DNA of 64,000 nucleotides from Candidatus Methylomirabilis sp. (GTDB taxonomy: Bacteria > Muiribacteriota > Ozemobacteria > Ozemobacterales > Ozemobacteraceae). Below are positions 35,485 to 42,804 of the stretch, one piece after another (the first letter of the stretch is position 1; every line of letters begins with the position of its first letter). The stretch covers positions 56,798 through 120,797 of the forward strand of contig DYKG01000004.1 of NCBI GenBank assembly GCA_020722725.1, read 5' to 3'. A program made the position numbers and the translations under genes. The notes under the pieces were generated by a model that ran no database searches, had not been told where the DNA came from, and saw nothing but the letters and a program-made list of their open reading frames with translations.

Positions 35485-36762
35485 TTACCACATATTGCTT
35501 AGTTTTTCGCGGGCTTTGATGGCCGCAGAAGAATTGGGGTAAAGATCAATGGTTCTCTGATAGTAAAACTTTGCCGAGGAATATTCGCCGAGAGTTTCAT
35601 AGCATTCGCCGGCTCTTACCAGTGCGTCGGCGGCCTGCCGATCAGCGGGGTAGTTCTGCTGAAACCAGGCAAAGCGCCCGGCTGCCCGCTGTAGATAGCT
35701 GCGGTTGGCCGCTGAAATGCGACCGTTGGCGAATTCACATTCAGCCAGAATGAAAACTGCCGCCGAATAAAGTTCAGAGCCCGGGTATTGGCCAGTCATC
35801 CGCTCGAACTGTCTGATTGCTTCAGGGTAATTCTGCTGCAGTCGCCAGGCTTCACCAGTCCAGTATGATGCGTCATCGGCCCAGGCAGAAGACGGATACT
35901 GTCTGACCAGCTCTCTGAAATAGGTGATCGCGTTCTGGTAATTTCCTGAAATCAGCTCATTATGACCGCGTTGATAAATCTCATAATCTGAAAGAATCGA
36001 GCCATTTCCGGGATAAGATGGGGGAATCGGATTGGTCGGCGGGTATTCGGGCGGGGTTGGATAGGTGGTGCCACCGTTCTGCAGGAAGGTCAGCCGCTCT
36101 AAAGCCTGCTGATAATAATTAGAGTTGGAATAATTGTAAACCACCTGCTGATAGGCCAGAATGGCGTTTGCCCGGTCGCCAAGCTGTTCGTAGGTTTTGC
36201 CGCTGACATACCAGGCGTCATCAACCAGCTCACTGGTCGGAAAGCGGCTGATGAAATTGCGAAATTCGCCGATGGCCAAACGGTAATCGCCAGCTTTGAC
36301 CAGGCAGTAACCCACAAAATACGCGGCCCGATGCGCCTGCGAATAATGCTGAAACTCGTTGCTGACCTTGCGATAAAAGCTTATTGCATTGTAAAAGTCG
36401 TTTAACCTCAGATAAGCCTCGGCCACCAGATAGCTTGCTTCGGCAACCCGGTATTCATAAGGGTAGCGATCAATAAATCGGCGCAGATACTGAATCGCAT
36501 TATAGAAGTTGCCCTGCAGATAAGCCTGCCTGCCGGTGCTGAAAAGATATTCCGCCGATTCATAGTTGCCGGGATTCTCTGGAGTGCCCGGATTTCCCGG
36601 CCATGAAGGCGGAATCGGGTTGGTCGGCGGCTGAGTTGGCTGGCCCGGCCACGAATCGACCCGGGCGGCGAGATTATCAATCAGAAGATTGCCGGTGTTG
36701 AAGGCAAATGATGCCGGAACTAATATCACTAATAAAATCAGACCGGTTAAAAAGCTTTTCAT
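35485..36762 (-). CDS. Periplasmic TPR protein with duplicated halves (YbgF/BamD-like repeats)
   Basis: A 425-residue protein with an N-terminal signal peptide (LILLVILVPASFAFN). Two blocks of tetratricopeptide repeats (about 70-215 and 265-425) carry motifs such as YLQGNFYNAIQYLRRFIDRY and NYQNAITYFRELVRQYPSS. Each block is preceded by nearly the same Pro-rich linker: PPTNPIPPSWPGN and PPTNPIPPSYPGN. The protein probably arose by internal duplication. The repeats resemble YbgF/CpoB and BamD, which act as periplasmic scaffolds; no tol-pal genes are nearby. The lipoprotein gene upstream on the same strand ends 12 bases before its ATG, so the two form an operon. Confidence 0.85.
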   Translation of the reverse strand: MKSFLTGLILLVILVPASFAFNTGNLLIDNLAARVDSWPGQPTQPPTNPIPPSWPGNPGTPENPGNYESAEYLFSTGRQAYLQGNFYNAIQYLRRFIDRYPYEYRVAEASYLVAEAYLRLNDFYNAISFYRKVSNEFQHYSQAHRAAYFVGYCLVKAGDYRLAIGEFRNFISRFPTSELVDDAWYVSGKTYEQLGDRANAILAYQQVVYNYSNSNYYQQALERLTFLQNGGTTYPTPPEYPPTNPIPPSYPGNGSILSDYEIYQRGHNELISGNYQNAITYFRELVRQYPSSAWADDASYWTGEAWRLQQNYPEAIRQFERMTGQYPGSELYSAAVFILAECEFANGRISAANRSYLQRAAGRFAWFQQNYPADRQAADALVRAGECYETLGEYSSAKFYYQRTIDLYPNSSAAIKAREKLSNMW

Positions 36763-36774
36763 TGTGTGACTCCG

Positions 36775-37515
36775 TTAAATGCCGGTATTGTATGGGTCAG
36801 TTCCCGTGCCGGTACCCGTTCCTGTATTCACCGGGTAACTGCCGTCACTCGACAGATTGCCGGGAAACATGATTTCAATCGGCACATGTATGTTGTAATT
36901 ATCATTCAACTTGTAATCGTAGCCCTCGAGAGTAACCCAGTAGCGAACCCCGGGGTAACCCGCCAGGCTCCATTCGCGGTAATTTTCCCAGGGAATGTAA
37001 AAACCATTGAAACCGGCCGGCTTCGTTTGCCCCGCTTTGCCGATCATAACCTGAGTTTTAAGAGTGCGGCTTTCATAACCCTTGAGCGTGTTGGGGATCC
37101 AGGCCACCTGATTACTGGTGTTTTCAATAATTGCATCGCGGATATTGCCGCTCATCGTTCCCTGAACATCGAACATCCAGCCATAAACCATTGATGGGCC
37201 GGCATTGTAATAATTGGCAGTGCGGCCGCTGTTATAGGTGTCAGCAAAGGTTCTGTAGGTGTACATTTTATTGAACTGAATTTCATCGCCCCGGGTTTCG
37301 GAAAAAGTGGTCGATACATTGTACGCCAGCCCGGCCTGGTAAACATTAGCCTTCTGCTGAGTGAATTGGGTGTGAACCGGATTCGTATTAACCGGAGGGG
37401 TAACCGTGCCACCGCCACCGCCGCCACCGCCGGGGCAGCCTGCCAGAGAGATTGCCACCGTAAAAAGCGCGATTAAACGAACCAGATTTTTTACCAGCTG
37501 CCCGTAATTTTTCAT
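36775..37515 (-). CDS. Lipoprotein with poly-Gly linker, function unknown
   Basis: A 246-residue lipoprotein: ATG 37515 has GGGAG 8 bases upstream, the signal is RLIALFTVAISLAGC, and the lipobox Cys is followed by Pro and eight Gly. The mature part looks beta-rich with many aromatic residues (YYNAGPSMVYGWMFDVQG, YPGVRYWVTLEGYDYKLND), and the end is a TGTGTGT repeat. I do not recognise the family. The simple GGC/GGT repeat coding poly-Gly may vary in length between strains. It precedes the TPR gene in one operon. Confidence 0.8.
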   Translation of the reverse strand: MKNYGQLVKNLVRLIALFTVAISLAGCPGGGGGGGGTVTPPVNTNPVHTQFTQQKANVYQAGLAYNVSTTFSETRGDEIQFNKMYTYRTFADTYNSGRTANYYNAGPSMVYGWMFDVQGTMSGNIRDAIIENTSNQVAWIPNTLKGYESRTLKTQVMIGKAGQTKPAGFNGFYIPWENYREWSLAGYPGVRYWVTLEGYDYKLNDNYNIHVPIEIMFPGNLSSDGSYPVNTGTGTGTGTDPYNTGI

Positions 37516-37693
37516 CTGTTTTCTCCCAAACCTGACTTGAACGGCATATAATAAGCAAGAAGCGTTCCATTTGGTCATGTCGCCTGAACAGCGAAATTCG
37601 CAAAAAAAATAAAAAAAATGGATGAAAATTCGGCAACTTGTGCCGAAAAAGAAACAGAAGGTTCTAACCTTAAATCTAAAACAGGCAGTAAGT

Positions 37694-38638
37694 ATGAAGA
37701 AAATTCTGATTCCTATTCTGTTGGGAATGCTATGCTCGCCAGTGATGGCAGAGGATGTCCAGAAAATGATGACTGACATGGGCTACTCTGAAAAGTCATT
37801 GTTTAAGCACGTTCCCAGCGAAAAATTTGTTCCTCCGCCTCCTGCCAGATTTGAAGAAAAAGTTGTGGAGATTGAACCAGTTCGCTCTGGCCCGCCCCTC
37901 TCGGCCGAGGATTTCCTGCAGCCAAGACTTTATGCCAAATCTGAAGCCCCAGGAATGATCCCGTATCTTCTTAAATTGCAGAAGCAGAATCCTACTTCGG
38001 CGCAGCTTACCCGAAAACTCGCCGCCACCTGCCTCCGGAATGGGCAACCGCGTGAAGCGCTTTACTGGTACACTCAGACCTATCAGCGCGACCGCTCTGA
38101 CCTGGAAGCCCTGTGGAATATGGCCTCTCTTGCTTATCAGCTCGGCGAAGAAGACCTGGCTGAAAAATACCTCAGGGAATATGCCGATGCCGATCCTAAC
38201 AGCGCCTGGGGAAGAATGGCCAAAGAATTCTCGTCCGGACGTTTCAGCGGCGCTTCCATGGACAAAGGGTTCAAGTCGGAATTTTCAAGATTTGGCAGCG
38301 CTGCTGGCCCCGCAAAAAAAATTAACTATGGACCGGTAAGAGCTGAAAAAAAATCTGGAGAAGGCATTCTGATCATTGAGGGCCACCGAACTACGGTTGA
38401 ACAGTTCGTAGAAAACTATGAACCGGCAGTTCCGGCCGAACCAGTCGCAATAAAAGACACGGCGAAAGGGAAGTCAGGGAAAACTTCGGTTAAAACAAAA
38501 AAAGAAAGCAAGGTTAATCTCGAAAAGCCTCAAATTGCAGCTCCAGAGCCAAAACAGCCGGTTACTTCAAAAAAGACTGAACCATCTGATCTCAAGGCAG
38601 TTACTACCACTGCTGAACCTCTTGGAACCAGTCCCTGA
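37694..38638 (+). CDS. Secreted TPR-containing protein
   Basis: About 314 residues with a signal peptide (MKKILIPILLGMLCSPVMAE). After a Pro-rich stretch come TPR-like helices at about residues 85-175 (LTRKLAATCLRNGQPREALY, then SDLEALWNMASLAYQLGEED). The C-terminal third is Lys/Pro/Ala-rich and low complexity. ATG 37694 is chosen because it starts the signal peptide; the in-frame upstream ATG at 37622 would add a charged extension. It is divergent from the lipoprotein gene and ends at a strong terminator. Function not known. Confidence 0.75.
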   Translation: MKKILIPILLGMLCSPVMAEDVQKMMTDMGYSEKSLFKHVPSEKFVPPPPARFEEKVVEIEPVRSGPPLSAEDFLQPRLYAKSEAPGMIPYLLKLQKQNPTSAQLTRKLAATCLRNGQPREALYWYTQTYQRDRSDLEALWNMASLAYQLGEEDLAEKYLREYADADPNSAWGRMAKEFSSGRFSGASMDKGFKSEFSRFGSAAGPAKKINYGPVRAEKKSGEGILIIEGHRTTVEQFVENYEPAVPAEPVAIKDTAKGKSGKTSVKTKKESKVNLEKPQIAAPEPKQPVTSKKTEPSDLKAVTTTAEPLGTSP

Positions 38639-38665
38639 ACCCTGTTTTGGTAAAATGCTCTCTTT

Positions 38666-38708
38666 AAGTGAAAATGCCCCGGGAAATCCGGGGCATTTTC
38701 ACTTTTAG
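38666..38708. terminator. Strong bidirectional terminator
   Basis: A perfect 17-base-pair stem (AAGTGAAAATGCCCCGG with CCGGGGCATTTTCACTT) around a GAAAT loop. It serves the TPR gene on the plus strand, and the Cas6e-like gene on the minus strand, because A/T tracts lie on both sides. Confidence 0.85.
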
Positions 38709-38737
38709 CATTTCAAAAGATGCTTGATTGTTATAAA

Positions 38738-39304
38738 TCAACCCTGTTTAATCAGCATCAGGCCGCAGCCAAGCTCTGGTCTTCGGCCAAAGCCCTCGAT
38801 GATTTTTTCCTGCAGGCCTTCAGGATTTTTAATTTGAATGCTGCCGTTAAGGGTAATGGTTTGCTGAGAGAAACTTTTTTCTTCAATATCATAATAAATG
38901 CAGTTGTTGGGGCCGTGAGCGATTTCTTCAGGTTTGGCCAGGCCTTTGAGTTTTTTGTTTAACTCAGAAGTTATTTTATCGAAATCTTCCCCTGGGTCAA
39001 ATTCGCTTCGTTCGTCTGGCGCAAGAAAAATTGAAAATTCGGCCTTTTTAATACGGTGATCGAAAAGCTGTTGCTTTTCTTCGCATTCGATTAATTGAAA
39101 TTCCCTGCAGACTCTCATTTCAGGTCTGAACCGGCTGTAGACCAGAACAGGTATGACCACCCCAATTTTGTACCATTCAAGACGGTAAAGATAATCGCAA
39201 CCTGCCTTAACCACGCGACCGGGAAAATGGCTTTCGATAAACAGGTGAATCTCCCAGTTATTGAGAATTTTCTGCCGATTCAACATGAATTTGCTTATAT
39301 ACAT
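38738..39304 (-). CDS. Orphan Cas6e-like protein (CRISPR RNA endoribonuclease fold)
   Basis: A 188-residue protein resembling Cas6e/Cse3 of type I-E CRISPR systems along its length. The start MYISKFMLNR matches the family's MYLSK opening. His20 in NWEIHLFIESHFPG stands at the position of the essential His20 of E. coli CasE, and YLYRLE and LVYSRFRPE follow as in the first ferredoxin-like fold. The C-terminus (LNGSIQIKNPEGLQEKIIEG then FGRRPELGCGLMLIK) matches the Gly-rich GxGxxxxxGCGLL end of Cas6e. ATG 39304 has GGTGAG just upstream. No other cas gene and no CRISPR array is in the window. It is therefore either an orphan remnant or an RNA endonuclease with another substrate. Confidence 0.7.
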   Translation of the reverse strand: MYISKFMLNRQKILNNWEIHLFIESHFPGRVVKAGCDYLYRLEWYKIGVVIPVLVYSRFRPEMRVCREFQLIECEEKQQLFDHRIKKAEFSIFLAPDERSEFDPGEDFDKITSELNKKLKGLAKPEEIAHGPNNCIYYDIEEKSFSQQTITLNGSIQIKNPEGLQEKIIEGFGRRPELGCGLMLIKQG

Positions 39305-39338
39305 ATTTCTCACCCCATCTACGGTCGCGGATCCCTGT

Positions 39339-39369
39339 GTGGCTTCAGCGAAGCAGGGTCGAAGCGACC
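39339..39369. repeat. Palindromic repeat, family 2, copy 4
   Basis: GTGGCTTC pairs with GAAGCGAC with one mismatch, and internally GCTTC/GAAGC and GGTCG/CGACC are alternative stems. It lies 35 bases upstream of the Cas6e-like start codon, within its leader region. Confidence 0.5.
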
Positions 39370-39417
39370 AGTAACACCCAATGTAATCTCGTGATATGGA
39401 TCACAGAATAAAACGCA

Positions 39418-39443
39418 GGGGCCAACCTACGTGTTGGCCCGCT
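39418..39443. repeat. Palindromic repeat, family 1, copy 4
   Basis: A perfect 8-base-pair stem GGGCCAAC/GTTGGCCC around CTACGT, preceded by CGCAG and followed by GCT. It differs from copies 1-3 by paired changes in both arms. It lies between the Cas6e-like gene and the next, divergent gene. Confidence 0.65.
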
Positions 39444-39525
39444 TCAGATAGTCTTCTTATTGACCAAAGAATAAACCGGCACAAATCTCTGGCTTTGCCC
39501 GAAAAAAATGATAATATATCAAATC

Positions 39526-40272
39526 ATGGAAAAAACCAACGAAAAATTAATTTCAAAAAATAATTTAAAACCGATTCTGACCGTTTTATTTGGCACCGCC
39601 TTTCTTATCGCCCTGGTGCTGGCTCCCGACATTTACCGCGAATACCGCTTTTCGAGGTTCTCTCAGCAACAGAAAGAATGTTTTTCTACACAGATTGCCT
39701 ATGAAAAAGGGGTGGAGGAGTTTTTGCAGAAAAACCAGAGCAGTCTTTTTTCGCCTGGTCTGATCGAAGAATCAGAGTTGACCGGAAAAATAATTGAACA
39801 AAAATTAATCGCCAACCCGCCCCGTTGCCCGGCAAAAGGCACCCTTCGCATCGGTTCCCTCGACATGTCAGGGGCTTATGTCGTCAGCTGTTCAGTTCAT
39901 GGCAGCCACGACCGACCCGCTGATTTCAACGGCATGGTAACTTTAAAAACCGCAGCCGGCGGCACCCTGATTTACAATTCACAAATCGTTCGTGACAACG
40001 CCGATGTAATGGCGGCCTATCTTCTTTCTGCCGGTCTTTTAAACAATTCCGACACCAGCATGCGCGCCGATCTCGTCGATGGCAGCATTCAAATCTCGTT
40101 TAAAGCTCTGATCGATCGAGATCGAATGCCCATTACCACTGAACGCCTGATTTTTCACGCCGAAGAAATGACTGCCCGGATTTTCAACAACCAGCCCGTC
40201 TATTTTAAACTCCTGCCCAGCGACGGCGGCCAGCCAATCATCGTTAAATCTCCCCGCCATTCGGCAAAATAA
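39526..40272 (+). CDS. Single-pass membrane protein with pilin-like Cys pair
   Basis: About 248 residues. A hydrophilic N-terminus (~20 residues) is followed by one transmembrane helix (ILTVLFGTAFLIALVLAP). The exported part contains CPAKGTLRIGSLDMSGAYVV then SCSVHGSH. This CP...CSVHG pattern is common in the C-terminal end of type IV pilins and pseudopilins, here embedded in a longer protein without the usual prepilin cleavage site. The remaining C-terminal part is not recognised. ATG 39526 is chosen over 39508 because it gives the usual charged N-terminus; neither has a clear ribosome site. Confidence 0.65.
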   Translation: MEKTNEKLISKNNLKPILTVLFGTAFLIALVLAPDIYREYRFSRFSQQQKECFSTQIAYEKGVEEFLQKNQSSLFSPGLIEESELTGKIIEQKLIANPPRCPAKGTLRIGSLDMSGAYVVSCSVHGSHDRPADFNGMVTLKTAAGGTLIYNSQIVRDNADVMAAYLLSAGLLNNSDTSMRADLVDGSIQISFKALIDRDRMPITTERLIFHAEEMTARIFNNQPVYFKLLPSDGGQPIIVKSPRHSAK

Positions 40273-40305
40273 AAAACAATTCTCTGAAATGTTTTATTCT
40301 TCTAT

Positions 40306-40338
40306 AAAAAAGCCCGGCCGATTAATGCCGGGCTTTTT
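40306..40338. terminator. Bidirectional intrinsic terminator between convergent genes
   Basis: GCCCGGC (40312-40318) pairs with GCCGGGC (40327-40333), with flanking A-run and T-run giving termination in both directions. Confidence 0.88.
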
Positions 40339-40352
40339 AAGCAAATGTTTAA

Positions 40353-41453
40353 TTAAATAATCGAAGCGTCGGTTTCTCTTTCTACCGAGGTCTGAGAATC
40401 GAAATCCACTGTCTTTCCTTTTTTGTCGCCTGCTTTGGCCGCCTGCTTTTCCTGTTTGCCTTTGAAAAAAAAGAAAGCCATTATGGCAACCGGCAGAATA
40501 TAAAACCACATAAAGAAAGTGGTCGGATTTTCAATGCCGGCTGGGGTTTCAGTCGGAGCCCAGCGATAGCGGTCAAGATTGTAAAGGATCGCGATCAGCG
40601 AAGTCCAGACGAAGAAAAAGTTAGGAATTGCCTCTGCGGCACTCATCAGTCCCAGGCCATCGGTGCGGTTTTTGGTAAACGGGTAAAAGAGGTTATTACC
40701 CATGAAACCCGTGGAATCTTCGATGATGTGAACCATTGATCCGAAGAGAATGATCAGCGGGTACAGCATCCAGCGAGGTATCGAGTAAAGATGTGCATGT
40801 GGCCCCTCAGTCACGGTGAGAAAGCTGATCACACCTACTATTAAGGAGATCAGAACTCCCAGGGTAAAACTGTGTGACCAGGTTCGGTGCCACGGCAGAA
40901 AAACTATCTCAATCTTTCCCGTTTTCCGTTTGACAAACTCAAAACAGGGGCCGCTCATGATTGCAATGTTCGATTTCTTGTCAAACTGCTGGAAAAATTC
41001 ACAGCTTACCTTTATTCGTGCCGAAGACTTTTTCGGATCTTTTAACTCGGTGCCTTCGAATGGAATCTGGCCTGTATCAACCAGCGGGCCGATTTCTACG
41101 CAGACCTCGCTGGTGGCCGAATCGAACCACAGACTGTAACTGCGCCACAGGTTCGAACCCAGCTGCATGGTGTGCAGCTGCACCGTGCCGCGACCTTCTT
41201 TGGCTGCTTTTTCCACCGCCTGGGCAACCGTTTCAGCAATAACCCGCGCATCGAGGTTATCGGGGTCGGGCCTGATTTCTAAGTCAGATTTATAAAAATA
41301 TTTGGCAAATTTGAAATCCAGTGTGTCGGGCATGATTCCAAAAATCCCGCCCAGACAGAGAATGAAAGATTGTTCCTGCGATGACATGTGAACGGCCTGC
41401 TGAAAAAAGCTTGCAACCGCAATGCCGCTGACGAAATGTGTAAAGCCTTTCAT
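40353..41453 (-). CDS. YdjM-type membrane-bound metal-dependent hydrolase-like protein
   Basis: A 366-residue inner-membrane protein. The start KGFTHFVSGIAVAS, the GIMPD segment near residue 40 and HRTWSHSFTLGVL near residue 195 are the His/Asp signatures of the YdjM/LexA-regulated hydrolase family (DUF457-like). About five transmembrane helices follow. An insert of about 130 soluble residues (50-180) separates the two signature regions. The C-terminal tail is Lys-rich. Its ATG is one base after the TctA-like stop, so it is the last gene of a three-gene operon. The substrate is unknown. Confidence 0.75.
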   Translation of the reverse strand: MKGFTHFVSGIAVASFFQQAVHMSSQEQSFILCLGGIFGIMPDTLDFKFAKYFYKSDLEIRPDPDNLDARVIAETVAQAVEKAAKEGRGTVQLHTMQLGSNLWRSYSLWFDSATSEVCVEIGPLVDTGQIPFEGTELKDPKKSSARIKVSCEFFQQFDKKSNIAIMSGPCFEFVKRKTGKIEIVFLPWHRTWSHSFTLGVLISLIVGVISFLTVTEGPHAHLYSIPRWMLYPLIILFGSMVHIIEDSTGFMGNNLFYPFTKNRTDGLGLMSAAEAIPNFFFVWTSLIAILYNLDRYRWAPTETPAGIENPTTFFMWFYILPVAIMAFFFFKGKQEKQAAKAGDKKGKTVDFDSQTSVERETDASII

Positions 41454-41454
41454 A

Positions 41455-42804
41455 TCAGATTAACCCCAGCAGTCTTAATACATCATTGCCGTAACCCGCC
41501 ATATTAAGGCAGACCGGCAGCAGCAGAACCCCCATGAGATTCATGCGGCGCGCCTGAAACATTACCGGCAACAGGCCGATGCCCGTAGAAACCGCCATTA
41601 TTGCCAGACCCCCCATACCGGTAAAGCTGTAAACCCCTGGAATTACCAGTGCCAGTGCTATTACCGATATCCAGTGATAATCCACTTTTTCGACCAGCTT
41701 GATTATTATGCGGGTGAACGGCATCAGCAACAGAAAAGAGATTCCTGCCGAAAACAGCATGATTGCCACGAACAGAAAATACTCTTTCATTGTCAGAACC
41801 GTAACCACCGGGGTTACGATCCAGGCCAGGCCACCTCTGGTAAGGCTTAACCCTGGTATGAAAAACAGCAGAAACGATCCAACATAATAAACCGTTTTGC
41901 AGGTGCCATAACTTATTACAAACAACCGCCCGTCACGCTGGGCAGTCGCATGACCGGCCATCAGCCCGCCAACTCCGGCGGTCACGATCGGCACATAGGC
42001 CGCAAAAAAACCGCCGAGAAAGCCACCGAAGGTGCCGCGAACCACAAGTTCCCAGTCCAGTTCCATCGACTGGGCTTCATATTGTTTTGGCATGATTCCG
42101 ATATTGATAATATTGGTTATCAGCCACGGAATTGCGAACAGGCCCACAAAAACCGGCGTAATGCTCTGAAAGGCAAAATCAAGCGGAACCATGGTTTTCG
42201 CCATTACGATGAAACCAAGAATCCCTGAAAGAATGAAAGTGGCGATACCGACACCAAGAAAACGCCAGCCTTCCCGGAAATTTTCCCAGCAGCTCTCTGA
42301 CTGGCTTATGCCTTTTGGCCATTCAGACAAAATCATGTAACTGATAACCGCGCCGAGAATCCAGAACATGTGCGGGCTGGTAATGGTTTTTAATCCGGGC
42401 ATGAAATAAAGGAAAGCGGGGGCGAGGGCTGCCAGCATTATGATGCCGCCTAATGCACCGACGCCTGTTAGTATGATCGATTCATAACCTCTGCCTTTCG
42501 CCACCCAGGCTGCGCCTGGCAAAATGTAATACGACATGCTTTCATCGCCGGGGCCAAAATAAGTGGCCGGAACCGTATTCAGAATCGAATAGCCGACGAT
42601 CATGCCGATACACAGAGAAATCAGCTGCATCGGGGCAACCGTGGCTTCGAATTTTAAAACGATCATTAAAAAGATGCCGATTACGTTATAGATGTGCAGG
42701 GCAGGAAGAAAAGAAATTATAAGAGAGAAAACCACACCCAGTGCACTGAAATAAAACAAATCAAGATACTGTGGGTTGAGAAGATGTTCGAGGATAGCCA
42801 TCAA
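41455..42804 (-). CDS. TctA-like multi-pass membrane permease (DUF112 type)
   Basis: A 449-residue protein with about ten transmembrane helices. GYSILNTVPATYFGPGDES near residue 70 and VTAGVGGLMAGHATAQRDG near residue 275 recall the two repeated Gly/Pro motifs of TctA, in the form known for archaeal-type DUF112 proteins. Classical TctA works with TctB and a periplasmic binding protein TctC; neither is here. Instead it is encoded between a zinc ribbon/OB membrane protein and a YdjM-like protein, overlapping the first by 4 bases. Transport is likely but the substrate is unknown. Confidence 0.7.
   Translation of the reverse strand: MMAILEHLLNPQYLDLFYFSALGVVFSLIISFLPALHIYNVIGIFLMIVLKFEATVAPMQLISLCIGMIVGYSILNTVPATYFGPGDESMSYYILPGAAWVAKGRGYESIILTGVGALGGIIMLAALAPAFLYFMPGLKTITSPHMFWILGAVISYMILSEWPKGISQSESCWENFREGWRFLGVGIATFILSGILGFIVMAKTMVPLDFAFQSITPVFVGLFAIPWLITNIINIGIMPKQYEAQSMELDWELVVRGTFGGFLGGFFAAYVPIVTAGVGGLMAGHATAQRDGRLFVISYGTCKTVYYVGSFLLFFIPGLSLTRGGLAWIVTPVVTVLTMKEYFLFVAIMLFSAGISFLLLMPFTRIIIKLVEKVDYHWISVIALALVIPGVYSFTGMGGLAIMAVSTGIGLLPVMFQARRMNLMGVLLLPVCLNMAGYGNDVLRLLGLI

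Noticed and set aside
39315..39390. tRNA-like fold
   Set aside because: Hairpins are present, but no TTCRANNC T-loop, anticodon arm or acceptor pairing of the right spacing.
39310..39445. Possible CRISPR repeats next to the Cas6e-like gene
   Set aside because: Only two unlike palindromes are present, without regular spacing or spacers, and their relatives are scattered singly in other gaps.
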